Assembly (NCBI RefSeq): GCF_030272615.1
Contig: NC_081407.1
Location: 99,493,897-99,557,896, forward strand
Direction: 5' to 3'
From: Cryptomeria japonica
Lineage: Eukaryota; Streptophyta; Pinopsida; Cupressales; Cupressaceae
DNA length: 64,000 nt
Shown here: one piece after another, positions 1 to 12,752 of the stretch
Layout of the letters: each line of letters begins with the position of its first letter
Numbering within the stretch: position 1 is the stretch's first letter
Program-made: the position numbers and the translations under genes
The notes under the pieces: generated by a model
What the model was told of the DNA's origin: nothing
What the model saw: only the letters and a program-made list of their open reading frames with translations
Databases searched by the model: none

Positions 1-1
1 T

Positions 2-345
2 ATTTCTCTCTCTTCGATCAAGGCTGAGTATCGAGGGGCTGTTAACACAATAATTGAGGCTATTTGGCTTCAGCATATTCTCATGGAGTTTAGGTTCTCC
101 ACTCCACAACTAATAGTTCTGCATTGTGACAATCATAGTGGTATTGCGATCTTGAGGAACTCGGTCCAACATTAGTGGACCAAACACATTGAGATTCATA
201 TGTGCTATATCAGGGAGTGGATTTAGGAGCAGGTCATTGATTTGCAGTATTGTCCTACAACGGAGCAAATTGCCAACATATTCACCATACCCTCCACTGA
301 GAGTAAGTATCAGCAGTTGTGAGCTCTCTTGGGTGTGCGGGATGT
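2..345 (+). pseudogene. Ty1/copia RNase H relic (3' end of pol)
   Basis: Reading from base 2 gives the C-terminal RNase H region of a Ty1/copia polyprotein: an SLSSIKAEYRG start (copia form SLSTAEAEYRA), then IVLHCDNHSG, TKHIEIHMCYIREW and VIDLQYCPTTEQIANIF, all in one frame. In-frame stops occur near 167 (TAG), 224 (TAG) and 322 (TGA), so it is dead. The rest of the element lies to the left of the window. The RNase H would degrade the RNA strand during reverse transcription. Confidence is high for the family and moderate for the exact edges. Confidence 0.85.
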
Positions 346-637
346 TTCATCAGGGAGGGTCAGCTAACTTCTCCTTCCACTCTTATGGGGGGGACTTTTT
401 CCTCTTTGAGGTTTTGTCCTTCTTCTTTGAGAGTCTCTTTATACATATCTCTCTCTTTTGGGGGGGAGTTTTTTCCCACTAGATTTTCTCCCTTTCTCTA
501 TTTGTAAGATATTGCATTGCATAGGTTTGCTTGCATTTGCATATTGTACATGGGTACCTATCATGGCCTAGTAGTCGAGACCCATCTTGCATTGGTTATC
601 TTGGGTCTTCATTCCCTTAAGTTGCACTTAAGGGGGG
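346..637 (+). other. 3' untranslated region and polypurine tract of the copia relic
   Basis: No gene is visible. The stretch is rich in T and in short G runs and ends in a purine tract (AAGGGGGGG near 628-636) directly before the LTR start. That is the expected position for the plus-strand primer of reverse transcription. The short ORFs here are chance readings. Confidence 0.6.
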
Positions 638-1060
638 GTGTTGGTGTAATTATTTATTCTTATAGGGTATAATTACACTTTACTTAAGCTGACTTTGGAT
701 AATGCATCTCATGGTAGTTTGGATATGAGACACTTAGGAAAGTGTGCACATATGGATGATGCTTGTAGGAGAAATTCCACATTTTGTGGTCTTATCTTTT
801 TCTTACATGCCACATTCAGTGGGTAATCCACCTCTTGTGGAATATTATATTATTTCTCCTACCTACCCTTGTTTCTCATTGGGCCACATGTCATGATTGT
901 GTGCTCACATATCCATTTGGCCTTGCCTATATAAGCATGCCCATATTCATTGTATTGGTTAATCTAGTTGATTCCATTTACATATTGATGAGAATTTAGT
1001 TTATTCTTGTCATACTTTTGTCTCTGTTATTTGTGCTTTTCATTGTGCCCTTGATCTTGG
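638..1060 (+). repeat. 3' LTR of the left-edge copia relic
   Basis: The LTR opens with TGTTGGTGTAATTAT immediately after the purine tract. It contains a TATA box (TATATAA, 928-934) where an LTR promoter should be. The right boundary is not certain; a plausible CA end is near 1060. The partner LTR is outside the window, so no target-site duplication can be tested. Confidence 0.6.
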
Positions 1061-1979
1061 CAAAATCTCATAGGAAGGTTAAACACATATGGACTACATA
1101 ATGGATTGCCTTCATGGAGGTGAGCCAAGGATGAAGCAAATTCATATGAAATTAGTTTGAGGTAGGGATAATGGTAAAATGAATATATAAGTTTTTAATT
1201 TAACTTTAACTTGAAGGTTATGGAACTAATGGTGGGACAAGTGAAATTGTCATGTACCTTAATCAAGACATCATATTTGTGGTAAGTGTCTGGATATAAT
1301 ACATGTGTAAAAATATTCATTTATAACCACATTAACTATACATATTGGATCAATATGCATCCCACACATGGGTTTTTCATTAATTATAGTAGGAATGTAT
1401 AGGGGTCATCAAGTGCATTTGAGCTATCACTTTGGGTAAAGGTGATATTTAGTCTAGGCCCAGGCTTAGGTTTCTCTTCTTTAGGACAAGGTTCAAGCAC
1501 ATTCATTAGATGTTTAACATGGTTGAGTTAGATACCAATTTCTATATAGCCAACATTAGGTTCAATAAAATTTATGTAATGGGAAGGAAAATGATTGGTA
1601 AACATTTGCAAGTTTTGATTAGGTGATGCTACAGATTTATTCTCTTTATCATTCTCACTATCCACCTGTATGATATTAGAGTCGATGAGATCTTCTTGGA
1701 CTTCATGTCTAAGATGCATACATATCTTGTTATAATGTCTAGGAGTACAATGATATTGACAAAAGTCATTTGAGTTGAAAAAGGAGGTGAAGGTTTAGAG
1801 GTATCCATGAGATGGATGGGGAGAAGCTTAATCAATAGGAGAACATTCAAGGTTTTTAAACACCTATCATCATATAACGAAAGATTTCTTCTAGGAAGGT
1901 TAAATGCATATATGTCAATAAATTTGTTTATGAATGTATAATATGACATAGAAATACATATGAAATAATAAATACCTCA
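1061..1979. other. AT-rich spacer, no gene seen
   Basis: No ORF with recognisable protein character and no clear repeat structure. The short ORFs on the minus strand (1528-1949) have no family features. The stretch may be older decayed retroelement sequence belonging to the integrase relic that follows. Confidence 0.5.
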
Positions 1980-3331
1980 AGACTCTTACAATCATTAAGC
2001 ATTCCAACACAATGTTGGGAGGAAATATCAGTGGACTTCATTATGAACTTGCCAAAGTCTAAGAATGTTGATGTAATTTTGTTTGTTGCAGATGAAATCA
2101 CTAAGTATGTGGATTTTTGTAGACTCTCTCATCCATTTCATGCTAGTACCATGGCTAAAGTATTCATGGAAAATGTACAATAACTTCATGGTAATCCCAA
2201 AATCATAGCGAGTGATCATGACCCTACCTTCACTACCATATTTTGGACAAACTTATTAATAGCATGGGGTATAAAACTATCTCACACAATTCCTCTTATC
2301 ATCCATAATCAGATGATTGAACAAAAATTGTGAATAACTGTTTGGAAGGATATTTATGTTATTTTGTATCTGATAAACAAACACAATGATCCAAATGGAT
2401 ACTACTAGCAAAGTGGTGGTACAACACATCATTTCAAACATCCACTAGCATTAATCCATTGGAGGATCTTTATGGCTACCCCTCACCATTAGTTACTTAT
2501 TTATGATCTCATCCTAAAGCTCATGTAGTAGAGGATCATATTCAATACCAACAAGACATGCAACAAATATTTAAAGATAATTAGTAGTGACTCAAAATAG
2601 AATGGTTCAATGAGTTGACCAACATTATAGTGAGAGAAATTTTCAAGAGAGAGATTGGGTATTTATTCGAATACAACCTTATAAAACATTTCCCTTAAGA
2701 AACACAAATATGAAGTTTCCAGCTAAATTTTATGGTCTGTATAAGGTTCTCCATTGAATAGGAAGTGTAGCTTACAAGTTAGAACTTCTATCCTCTTCCA
2801 AAATTCATCCTATCTTCAATCTATCTTGTTATGACTCAAAATAGAATGAAACAACGAGTTGATCAAAATCAAAGTGAGAGGAATTTTGAAGAGGGAGATT
2901 TGGTATTTATTTGATTACAACCTTATAAAACATTTCCCTTAAGAAACATATTTATGAAGTTTTCACCTAAATTTTGTGGTTCGTATAAGGTTTTCCATTG
3001 AATAGGAAGTGTAGCTTACAAGTTTGAACTTCTATCCTCTTCCAAAATTCATCCTATATTCAATCTCTCTTGTTTAAAAAAAGTAATAGGTAACACTATT
3101 CCAATTCAATTAGACTTGTTAGAGTTAGATGAAGAAGACAAATTTATTTTAGAATCTAAGGAGGTTATTGAGAAAAGAGTGAAATAGTTGCTAAATAGAG
3201 CTATCTTGGAGTTCCCAATGAAGTGGAAGAATATGCCAATTGAAGATGCACATGAGAAGATGAACAAGTTATACTAAAACATATAGAATTTTTTAGCATT
3301 GAGGACAATGCTTTTTTGAAGGGGAGGGGCT
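1980..3331 (+). pseudogene. Ty3/gypsy chromovirus relic: integrase core to chromodomain
   Basis: In-frame fragments read LLQSLSIPTQCWEEISVDFI, MNLPKS, FVADEITKYVDF and ASDHDPTF, the catalytic core of a chromovirus integrase. It continues through the C-terminal region (VFIRIQPYKTF, KFYGLYKVLH, IGSVAYKLELL, SSKIHPIFNLS) to a chromodomain-like stretch near 3200-3250 (EFPMKWKNMPIEDA). Many stops and frameshifts make it non-functional. The chromodomain is the tail that in live chromoviruses steers integration to particular chromatin. A purine tract (GAAGGGGAGGGG, 3318-3329) precedes the LTR. The 5' part of the element is missing. Confidence 0.8.
2588..3075 (+). repeat. 244-bp tandem duplication inside the integrase relic
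   Basis: The block beginning TGACTCAAAATAGAATG at 2588 starts again at 2832, giving a period of 244 bp. Both copies carry the same integrase C-terminal and chromodomain-linker sequence. The copies differ by scattered substitutions, so the duplication is not recent. Confidence 0.85.
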
Positions 3332-3620
3332 TGTTAGGTCTCTAATATTCTAGCTAATAGTATGACTCTCAAATATTATATTCATAAGTATAATAAGTTA
3401 AACACTTGTGACTTTCTTAACCTTAACATTAGTTATAAATAGTACCTTAAATACTCTTAATTGGGATGAAGGGGTATGCTCGTACATAGTGAAGCTTATA
3501 CATAAAGGTGGAGATGTTTCTCCCAAATCATCGTATCATCAAATATTGAATTCAAAAATTATTATCTAATTTTTCGAGGTCAACCCCTCAAAATGATTTT
3601 ATAAATTTCTTATTTTTACA
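3332..3620 (+). repeat. 3' LTR start of the chromovirus relic (right end unclear)
   Basis: A TGTTAGGTCTCTAAT start follows the purine tract with the expected one-base spacing. The end is not recognisable; about 3600 is a guess. The element's 5' LTR is not in the window. Confidence 0.5.
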
Positions 3621-4055
3621 TTTATTTGCAAGAAACAACATAACATCATATAAAGGTATGGAATTTTTTGATGATTCATTGAGTGAGTTTAATATCATCC
3701 TATCATCAATTGAAACCAATTGTAATGCAAAATCTAGAGAGGTAGTTGATCATGGAGGTGCAAATGAGGTAGGAAACTAAGATGATAGATTGTCAAGCAA
3801 AATAAAACCTATAGGAAATAAAGGAAAATGTTTCTCATATGGACCATGAAAGGAAAGTGTTTAAGCAACTACATAGTTCAAAGCTTCAAGGGACAACGAT
3901 TATGACAAGAGAGTATGAGAAAGAAACAAAATTGTATGGAAAAAGACCTTTTGGTAAATTCCAAATCTCCTAATCTTGAACATGATAAAGTCAAGTATGT
4001 TGAAGTTTTTACATTAGAAAATGGTGAAGAATTAATACGTGATTATATATATATA

Positions 4056-4149
<94 letters not shown>

Positions 4150-4980
4150 AAGAAGAGAGTTCCTGGTAGCTTTAGTCTATTCCATTTAGAGAGTTATTTT
4201 ATAGAAATGAACACTCAACTAGAACACAACGATCATGCATTTATAGATCAAAGCCATTATAGGTGAAGTATGCAAACTTTCAAAACTAGCTAATGCATTT
4301 TTGAGTATTTATGCAAGGGGTCACCATCCAAACATATTGGAGAGAAGCAGTGCACCTTGAAGGATTATGGAACATAATCATTGTCCTAGTGTTGATGTTA
4401 TCATGCAAATCAACCATGACTCAAGTTAAATTGCATGCATACAAGTAAAATAGCAAGATAATTGTGACTGGATAGGTGAAGGAGTGAGACTTTACTTGCA
4501 TCAGAGTATGAGTATGGCTGACAACATTGGTCACATTTGGGAGGCAATGCAATAGAAATAATTTAGATGGTTGCCAACGATATTGAATTTGGAAACTTGT
4601 GATGGTGACTTGATAAGTTATGCTCACACTTTCAAGATATATGAAGATTTAAAGATTTGGGATCTAAGAATTCATATGATTATTGGATGGTTTCACAAGG
4701 TAAGTCATAATGATACATTTTCTAGTTTCAGTTATATCAAAGTGGAGCATTCATAAGATTGATTTGGGATCCTAGTATTGGTTTTGGCATACAGGTTCAA
4801 ACTGCTTGGGGACAAGCAAACTTTAGAAATATGCTCTAGAATATCCTCATTTTGGGCCCAAGAATTCAAACAAAAAACTAGTTTAAATAATTAAATTTAG
4901 TTGTCTAAATCAATACTTTTGAACTTATATTTATTAAGTATATTTATTGAAAAAAACTTGTAGCTAAATAATGACAAATT
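3621..4980. other. Spacer without a supported gene (contains the microsatellite)
   Basis: No convincing coding region. The ORF at 3915-4169 is mostly a read-through of the CA repeat. The segment around 4790-4835 (GCTTGGGGACAAGC) resembles the region before the 3' LTR of Athila-like gypsy elements, but nothing else supports that assignment. Confidence 0.4.
4057..4147 (+). repeat. (CA)n microsatellite, about 45 units
   Basis: An uninterrupted AC dinucleotide run of 91 bp, preceded by a short AT run (4044-4055). Perfect runs this long are usually length-polymorphic. Confidence 0.99.
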
Positions 4981-5635
4981 TCCACGTAACACAAAAAAGA
5001 AATCTATGCAAATAAGTACTCAAAATCCACATGCAAGAGAATAGATAACATACCCATCAAAGATGACACAAGATATACCCTAGGAAAACCCTCAAGAGGG
5101 AAAAACCTAGCCTCCAAACACATGAACATGAATAATGTATTATTCAACAAAAAACATTACAATACATCTTCAAAGTCTCCATTAATACCTTTGAAATATC
5201 AAGCCTCTTTAATGCATCCTCTATGTGTCCAAGCATGATTTTGCACATCCTATGCCATGCTTCACATATGCACTCTTCGGAAGAAGACTCAAAACCCCAA
5301 CCAGCCAACCTTAGACAACTACCCTTGTGTTTGCTTTTATAGAAACAAACTCACACAAAAACACCAAGTGGTATTATATAAAATCATGTAACTAATACCA
5401 TGAGATTACAAAATCATTAACCCCACATTTAATATTGGGTATTTTATTAAATAATTTTCTCTAATATTAAATAAATACAATTACATCTTACATTCAACAC
5501 ATAAAGTAACCCAAAGAATGCTAACTCCTAGCAATGCACATACTTCTAGGTCCCCTTAGGTGCACCACACACATACTAAAAAAATAAATATTATAAACAT
5601 TATACAAGGTGTACAACAACTAATTCCTATAGCCA
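4981..5635 (-). repeat. Direct repeat copy A, probable LTR of a decayed element
   Basis: This block matches 9787-10383 over almost its full length in the same orientation, for example AAGTACTCAAAATC, CATGCAAGAGAATAGA and GCACATACTTCTAGGTC. Read on the minus strand it has LTR-like U5 features (GAGGGTTTTCCTAGGG). The spacing of about 4.8 kb and the gene-free interior fit a non-autonomous minus-strand LTR element. I could not fix TG/CA ends or a target-site duplication. Confidence 0.6.
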
Positions 5636-6459
5636 CATATTACCATCAAGGAAGCAAAGTGCTAGACGTGCTCCATCAAGATACCTGTATCAAGAAATAA
5701 AGTGACCACCACCCCAAGCATGAATGCACCATCCTCCATCATGCCATTGAATAAAGATAAGATGGCATCAAATGAGAAGCCATATAATCTATCACAAGAA
5801 AACATACATCGTACCTCAATTGATATCCCAAACACAGGTACTCAATTGAAAGGTGTCAATGTGCATCAGTAGTTGGCAAGATAAAATCCACAATTGAAAT
5901 AACACCCAAAATAAGTGCTAACACATCCAATTATCCATACCTCTAAGGTATAAAAACATAATAAGTGAATCTCATGCCACCAACATATACAACCCATAAC
6001 ATGCAATCATAAGTTCCAAGTGCCAAATCTGTTAAGAAAGACCATACACACCTAGGAAATCCCATTGCATAGGTAATGCCAAATTTGAAAGTGATTGGGA
6101 CATCCAAAGATCCACTAATAGCATCATTTAAAAAGTGTAATCATAATCACATGTAGTACCAAGGAACATCCACAACAATATGAATAACTTTCAAACCAAT
6201 AACTTGTAAGTACAACTCTCACTACAAGTCTCCATAGCTCTTCCAAGTTCTTCACACTAAAAAATGGAAAGAGATAAAGGAACCCCCGTGTCATCACCCA
6301 AAAACATACATTAGAGAAAACACATGACCACAAAACTAGTGCTCTAGCTGAACCTCAAAACTAATATCACGTGAATCCAAAAATCAAGGAGGATAACCAA
6401 GACCAAAGAGAGAAACTACAAATCGTAAACACCTAGCATGTCCTTCTACATACACCTCT
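5636..6459. other. Non-coding interior of the 5.0-10.4 kb repeat pair, left part
   Basis: Strongly C/A-biased on the plus strand and poor in G, with no coding character in any frame. It fits the degraded interior of a large non-coding retroelement derivative on the minus strand. Confidence 0.4.
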
Positions 6460-6921
6460 TGTAGTCACATAAATCTGTCCACTTAATTAAATGAATACTT
6501 AGTATTTATTTGATTATTTAACCATCAATTAATAATTTAATTTTAGAGTATTGTTGTTATACTGGCATTAGCATAGAGCTTTTTCATAGCATCACTATCT
6601 ACTCTTGCATAGTATTTGCTTATCATATTCAACCATCTTGAATCTCCATATGGCATCCATGGCTAGTGCTAAAAGCTGAGAGCTACACTCATTTGGGACT
6701 TGGAGAGGAGAGAAACAAGGGAGAAGCATCAAAAGGCATCATGGAAGCATCTTAGGGAGGCTCTTCTCCTTTCTTTTATTTTGTTAAACTTCTTTCATGC
6801 TTTTTGAAATCTCTCTTGATATGTTTGGAATGGTTTTTAGTTCTTTGTTTTGTTTTATGGTTGAAACTAACTTATTAACATTGAACTTTGTTGTTGCCTT
6901 GTCCCCATTTCCATGACATCA
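6460..6921 (+). mobile_element. Solo LTR of the Tat family seen at 54759, internally shortened
   Basis: It starts TGTAGTCACATAAATCTG, matching the LTR start at 54759, and ends CATCA, matching the LTR end at 56205. Its 462 bp compare with 1447 bp there, so about 1 kb of the middle is missing; homology jumps near 6545. It is flanked by perfect 5-bp repeats CCTCT (6455-6459 and 6922-6926). A matched duplication around a lone LTR is the classic trace of LTR-LTR recombination after insertion. The insertion lies within the older 4981-10383 unit. Confidence 0.85.
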
Positions 6922-6926
6922 CCTCT

Positions 6927-9786
6927 AAATGTAAATTTGTGGTAAGTATGATCTCCTCCCTAAAAATTCAAAAAGAATAGCATCAAAAAAACCCAACCAT
7001 TCATAGATCAAATATAACATATATTATATAATCAACATGGATGTAAGCATCTCAAACCAAGTACATTCCCAAACCAAGGGAATAAGCCCAATAGCATCTC
7101 CTAAATTCAACATCAATAAATATCATCATAAATGAATCACAATGCATAAGGATATAAACATGCCAACACTCCTCAAATGAAACCTCCAAAAGTAACTACC
7201 GTAGCTCAAGTTCTATATGCATGAAGAGACAAAGCATAAACCATAATACACTTGATATCAAATTCATCACGACTCATCCAAGAACAACCTCTTGATAGGT
7301 CCATGTTGAAATCATGTCCAACCAAGGTGTAGGCTCCTCAAACTTTCTTGCTAAAAACCTCATCAAGAGTATCCATCTCAACACATGTCTCTAATTATAA
7401 GAGAAATCCAAGCCTCACCGAAGTCTTTATGTATCCATAGTCACTTGTATCCAATCAATCCATGCCAAACTCCAAAATGCAACATAGTATCATAATGAAG
7501 TAATCAAGAAAATGATCAAGTAATGAATACAACGAGAACCAAACAAGATCAATGTCAGAGTCCAACTATATAATTAGGAACATAAACATGACAACATGAT
7601 CTGACATATCCTAAAACAAGGAAGAATATATGTTGTAATAAACATATCAAGCACCTATATCATGCCAAAACTCCAACACATGCTCAAGAGTATATCATTA
7701 CATAATACAAACATCTTGTTAAACAATGAAATGACAAAGCATGAGCAACACCTCAACCAAATATTCCAAGACTCTTTCATGGCTCAAAGATGCCAACATA
7801 TCAAAATCACTTGAAGAAACTCATCCCCTATCAATGAAATGCAAGATGCCAAAGAACCCTCATTGCATAGAAGAAACAATATCCAAGAGTCCATCTATGA
7901 CACCAACATACACAAAATATCATCCACCAACCAATGATGAATCCAACATTATTGCCACAAGATCACACTAAAACTAATACCAAACTCTCTATGGAATCAT
8001 GACAAACCATCCTCTAAATGAAGAAAATTTGTGGGCCTAACATGATCAAAGAAATCAACACCAAGAGATCCCAAAGTGAAGAGTCAAACCATGTTCTCCA
8101 AACCAAGAGGATACAAAACCACCAAACGTCACTGTCACAAGCTTCCATTGTAATGTGCAATCAAGTCATCCATGATATCATGATAACAATATACTAACTA
8201 AGAATCAACCAAGGCCCTCATACATTAAAATAACTCAAATGTGATACCATGATCCTCAAACAAGAAGATACACTACCATAACCAATCAAGAACCCAATCT
8301 AGCATCACCAACAAAGCATCTGCATAAACAATCATGTCATGTTGAAGTTCCAAAGCACAAGGAATATCCATTACATCATGATCACCACCAATTGAACAAG
8401 CATCTAACTCCCATTATGTCACACGTGTCTATATCACATAGTCAACAATATAGGTCTCAAACCATGATTGCATTTGGTAAAACCATATCTCCTCAATCAT
8501 GACAATCAAACCAAAAAATGAAGTGACTAAGCCAAGCCACCAATCTAAATATGCATCAACATTGAAAAGTCTATGAGTACAAACAACCCACATCCAAGCC
8601 ATGTATGCAACATTTAATGATAGATTGCCTACAACACTGCAAAACTTGTAGACCCAACAATGCGACCTACAAATCCAACCAAATATTGATAAAACATGTC
8701 AAATGAGAGTAATCTGAGATACATAACCAAGTATATAATGACACAAGCACCAAATCACCGAGATTTGACTTGCCATAAGCTCATAGAACCACAATAGTTA
8801 CAAGACACTGTAAAAACTTAGCTAGAAATAAAAAACAAATAAATCATGTCAAAACAACACCAAAACTAATCCATTGTGTAGTGCTTTGAACATACTTTTT
8901 ATTGACTATTTGAAATAAAATGTTGAAAAATTGACACTCTTGGCACAAGTTATGTTCGACTGAACAAAAAAGAAGAATACTACTACATATACAACCCCTA
9001 GTGGTGCTCTAGTGGTAGATATGTGGTGCTTGAGCGACCCACCAACAACATTAGGTGGCATGTTGGCCAAGTGTTGGTGGTGACATTTTATAAAATAGGT
9101 CAAATATTTTGAATTTAATTAAAACTTTTAATATTTAAAAGGTAAAAAAAATAAAATTGACTAAGATATTATTGCCTATGGTGGAGCCAACCAATATCAA
9201 CCTTACCAGCATTGATTGAGTCAGATGACCAGACAATACCGATAGGACCGGTACTTGTGCCTAAGTACTATTAATTATTTTTTTTTAAACATTCGTATAA
9301 AGACCAATGAATATTTTTTTGTGCATGTAAAAAATTATTATTTTTTAATTCACCTCTTCCATTAAGTTCGTATGGCCATACAACAAGTTAGGGGAGACAA
9401 AAAAGATTGCTATTTTTTTTTAATTTTCTCAAATAGGGTGAAGTTTATGTCAATCTTTGTCTCTCGGGCCTCCTAGATCCAATGGTGAGGTATGTTTTTG
9501 TCCAAGAGTTCATAAAAAAAATTCCCTCGTAATGAACACCCATTAAAACCCTTTTTAAAATAAAGATTCATAAACTCATATCTACAAAAAATGACCATAA
9601 ATCTACAACCTCAACACCCCAAATTTGCAAAAAAAATAACTTGCACAAAACCCTCATATCTTGCCATCTCTTCATTCTTTTATGCAAACCCTAGATTCAA
9701 ACTTAACAACAAATTTACTCCAAAAAGTGTTGTACAACAACTATGGCTTCGATTCCAAATGAAAGGAAACATGCAATCACGCAATT
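6927..9786. other. Non-coding interior of the 5.0-10.4 kb repeat pair, right part
   Basis: About 2.9 kb of C/A-rich sequence with no recognisable protein in six frames. The ORFs at 7741-7971, 8906-9103 and 9591-9812 look like chance ORFs. I see no further repeats or signals. Confidence 0.4.
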
Positions 9787-10383
9787 ACAATTTTCACATA
9801 ACTCAAAATTGAAATCTAAGCAAACAAGTACTCAAAATCTACATGCAAGAGAATAGACAACATACCCATCAAAGAAGACACAAGATATACTCTGATAAAA
9901 CCCTCAAGAGAGAAAAACCCATCTTCCAAAAGCATCCATGACTCATGTATTATTTAGCAACAAACATTATAATTCATCTTTAGAGCCTTCATGAATACCT
10001 TCAAAACATCAAGCCTCTCCAATGCATCCTCCATGTGTCCAAGCATGAATCCAGACATCCCATTCCACACTTCACATATGCACTCTTCCAAAGAAGACTC
10101 AAAACTAGCCAACCATAGGTAACTACTCTTTTGTTTGTTTTATAGAAATAAGCTCACACCAATCCAACAAGTGGTATTACATAAAACCATGTGACAAATA
10201 CCATGAGATTACAAAACCATTGATCTCACATTTAATATTGAGTACTTTATTAAATTCAACGTATAAAGTGGCCCCAAGAATGTTAACACGTAGTGATGCA
10301 CATACTTCTAGGTCACTCTAGGTGACCACACCCAATAATAAATTAAACATTATGTAAGGTGTACAACACCTAATTCCTATTAT
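9787..10383 (-). repeat. Direct repeat copy B, probable LTR of a decayed element
   Basis: Partner of 4981-5635. The two copies have clearly diverged, with many substitutions and several small indels, and copy B lacks about 30-40 bp present in copy A near 5455-5490. If these are LTRs the element is old. Right-hand homology stops at CTAATTCCTAT. Confidence 0.6.
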
Positions 10384-12747
10384 TTATAAAGTTGAATATT
10401 TTGTTCTAATTGACTATGCCAAATGTAAAATAAAATAAAATATTGTAAGTCACTTTATGAGAAAAAGAAATTAGAAAAAAAAAATGATTTTATAATTTCA
10501 TATTCTGAAATGTTCTTTTGGAAGTCATAAAAGGGGGTTGAGGGGACAAAAGACATTCATTTAAGTATTTTAATTTCTCTTTTGGAGTTTTGTGCTTGTG
10601 ACAAGATTTCTCACCAAAGCAATGAAAATCTCAATGATTTTCTTGACAAATGAAAACCTGGAAGGCACCATAGTTCCAACCAAGGATTGGCACAGGAGTC
10701 ACCTTTACATTGAATGTTTGTGATTAGGGTTTTTCAAGAAAATTGATTTATCTTGCTAGATTTGTACGTTTGATTGATAATCAAATTTATTTGAAATCTT
10801 GTAGGCAAGAAACAAGTGTGTTCTCTAGAAGTGGTGTTTATTTAAAAGTACTTTATTCACATTCAATTTTGCCTAACCACACCAAATTGTTATCTTTATT
10901 TGATGGGAAAAAATATGTGTTTGAATGCATGCAAAAATTTAAAGCAAGTCTGCTAGGATCAATAAAGACATAATAAAATATTCAAAACTTTGTGATATTG
11001 TCATTCGTCATTCAAGGAGTCACATAGCTTGGAAGAGGTCGATGCACTTTAATTTTCTTTTAGCAGGTTGTTAGCTATCTTGTAGCCCTTGTAGGTTATC
11101 TTTCTTCCATTGCCACCAATAAAGGAGTGAAACAAAGCCATAGATAGCCAAAGAAAGAAGTCATTTTTGTAATCTACCATCCTACACTTGGTTGCAAGTC
11201 CTTTGGATGGGCATAAGGCCAAGGAAAAGAAGATTTTCTATTGCCATGTCAACTGAAAGAAGTTGCATGGGTTTTCAACAAGGATAATTCTGGTTTGGAT
11301 GTTGGCTAATTGTGCACCCCTACCACACACCTAACCATGAATGTTGAAGTTGAAATAGGGCGAACTCATTAATTTGTCAAGTCGTGGTTATTGGAAGTAG
11401 AAGAACAAAGGTCATTCTTCATGTAGAAACCTAGTCACTTGCATTGGAAGGTAATGTGTTGACAATTTATAGTTGTTGGAGTAGCATTTGAGTCAAAAGA
11501 AATCGCAATTGCTTTGGAAATAAGAGTAGGAAGGTGGGGAAATCTCTTGGGAAAAGGTCACTACCACTATTGGGAAATATATGAGGCATATAAAGAAAAT
11601 TAATTATTTTGAAACTCAAACTTCATATATATTAACATCTAGTCAATAAGAGTTAGCATAAAAGTTCTATATCAAAAGTTTAAACAAAAATATCTACACT
11701 CAAGGTTGAGGTAATGAATGTTGTGATTATCAATAAATTACCAAATATATTTCAAAACAATTTGTATCTCATGCTATGTCTAAATTTTTGAATTTGAATT
11801 ATATAAGAAATATATATTAGATCGATAAAATGAGAATTATCTATTGGTATGTGGGAACTTATCATGCTACTGTGCTTAAATTTTGGTGACTTTGTCAATT
11901 GCATTTTCCTCCCAGATCAATTAATAGGGGTGTGTAGGAGGTAGAGCCCCTCTTGTGGTGCTCGAGGGACTCATCCCCTCGGTTAGGGTTTGGAGCGGAG
12001 CCCACAATAGGGGTCTAGGAGCAACAACCCTAGCCAAGCATCAGGGGTTGCTCCCCTAAAATAAAAATTACCATTTTTTAATGAAGGAGTCAATCATTGT
12101 TTTGGCATAACTAGCCTTTGTAAACCATCAAAAAGGCCTGATAAATAAGTGGCTACGAAAAGTGAACTCATTGGATTATAATTTGCTCTTTGTTGGATAT
12201 AAAAGAAAGTGGATGTTTTTTTCTCTATGGATGTAGCCCACATTGGATGAACCATGTTAAATCAGTGTGTTATTGTGAATTATTATTTTTGCCTCTTTGT
12301 TATGCATTACATTTAATATGGCTTATTGCTTTGGTCTACCTAAACCCTAACATTATCTTGTGGTGTCTTGCTCAACTAATTTGAGGGTTATTTGAATATT
12401 TTATTATGAACAACATGTTTGATGGAGTGTTTGGGTGATATAACTAAAGAAATTGCAAGTTCATACAAAATATTCTGGTACACAAAGTGAGTAAAATATG
12501 CAATGGTAAAATTTGCATAAACATGTCATTTCAAGTTTCTTTTTGTGTTCATTTTGGGAGTGTTTTAACAAATGTGCATATGGACAAATGAAACAATCTT
12601 GTGTGAAGTTGGACTCATTCCCTTAGCATTTGCCTATCCCCATATACATGCCTTCCCATGCATTTGCTCACATCTCCACATATATTCATACATCTCTCAT
12701 TTAATATGATATTTATGATTTCACACATCCCTAGATATTCATTTCTA
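10384..12747. other. Spacer without a supported gene
   Basis: No coding region can be supported. A GC-richer patch near 11925-12055 contains short near-palindromes built on GAGCCCC and GGGGTTGCTCCCC and may be the end of an unclassified repeat. The rest is AT-rich and featureless. Confidence 0.45.
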
Positions 12748-12752
12748 GTATA

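Noticed and set aside
3915-4169. ORF with a long Thr-His repeat
   Set aside because: It is a translation of the (CA)n microsatellite, not a gene.
4790-4835. Athila-like pre-LTR motif (GCTTGGGGACAAGC)
   Set aside because: One short motif without adjacent LTR, purine tract or coding relic is not enough to call an element.
10743-10973. 76-codon plus-strand ORF in the spacer before the copia element
   Set aside because: Isolated, short, no family features, no regulatory context.
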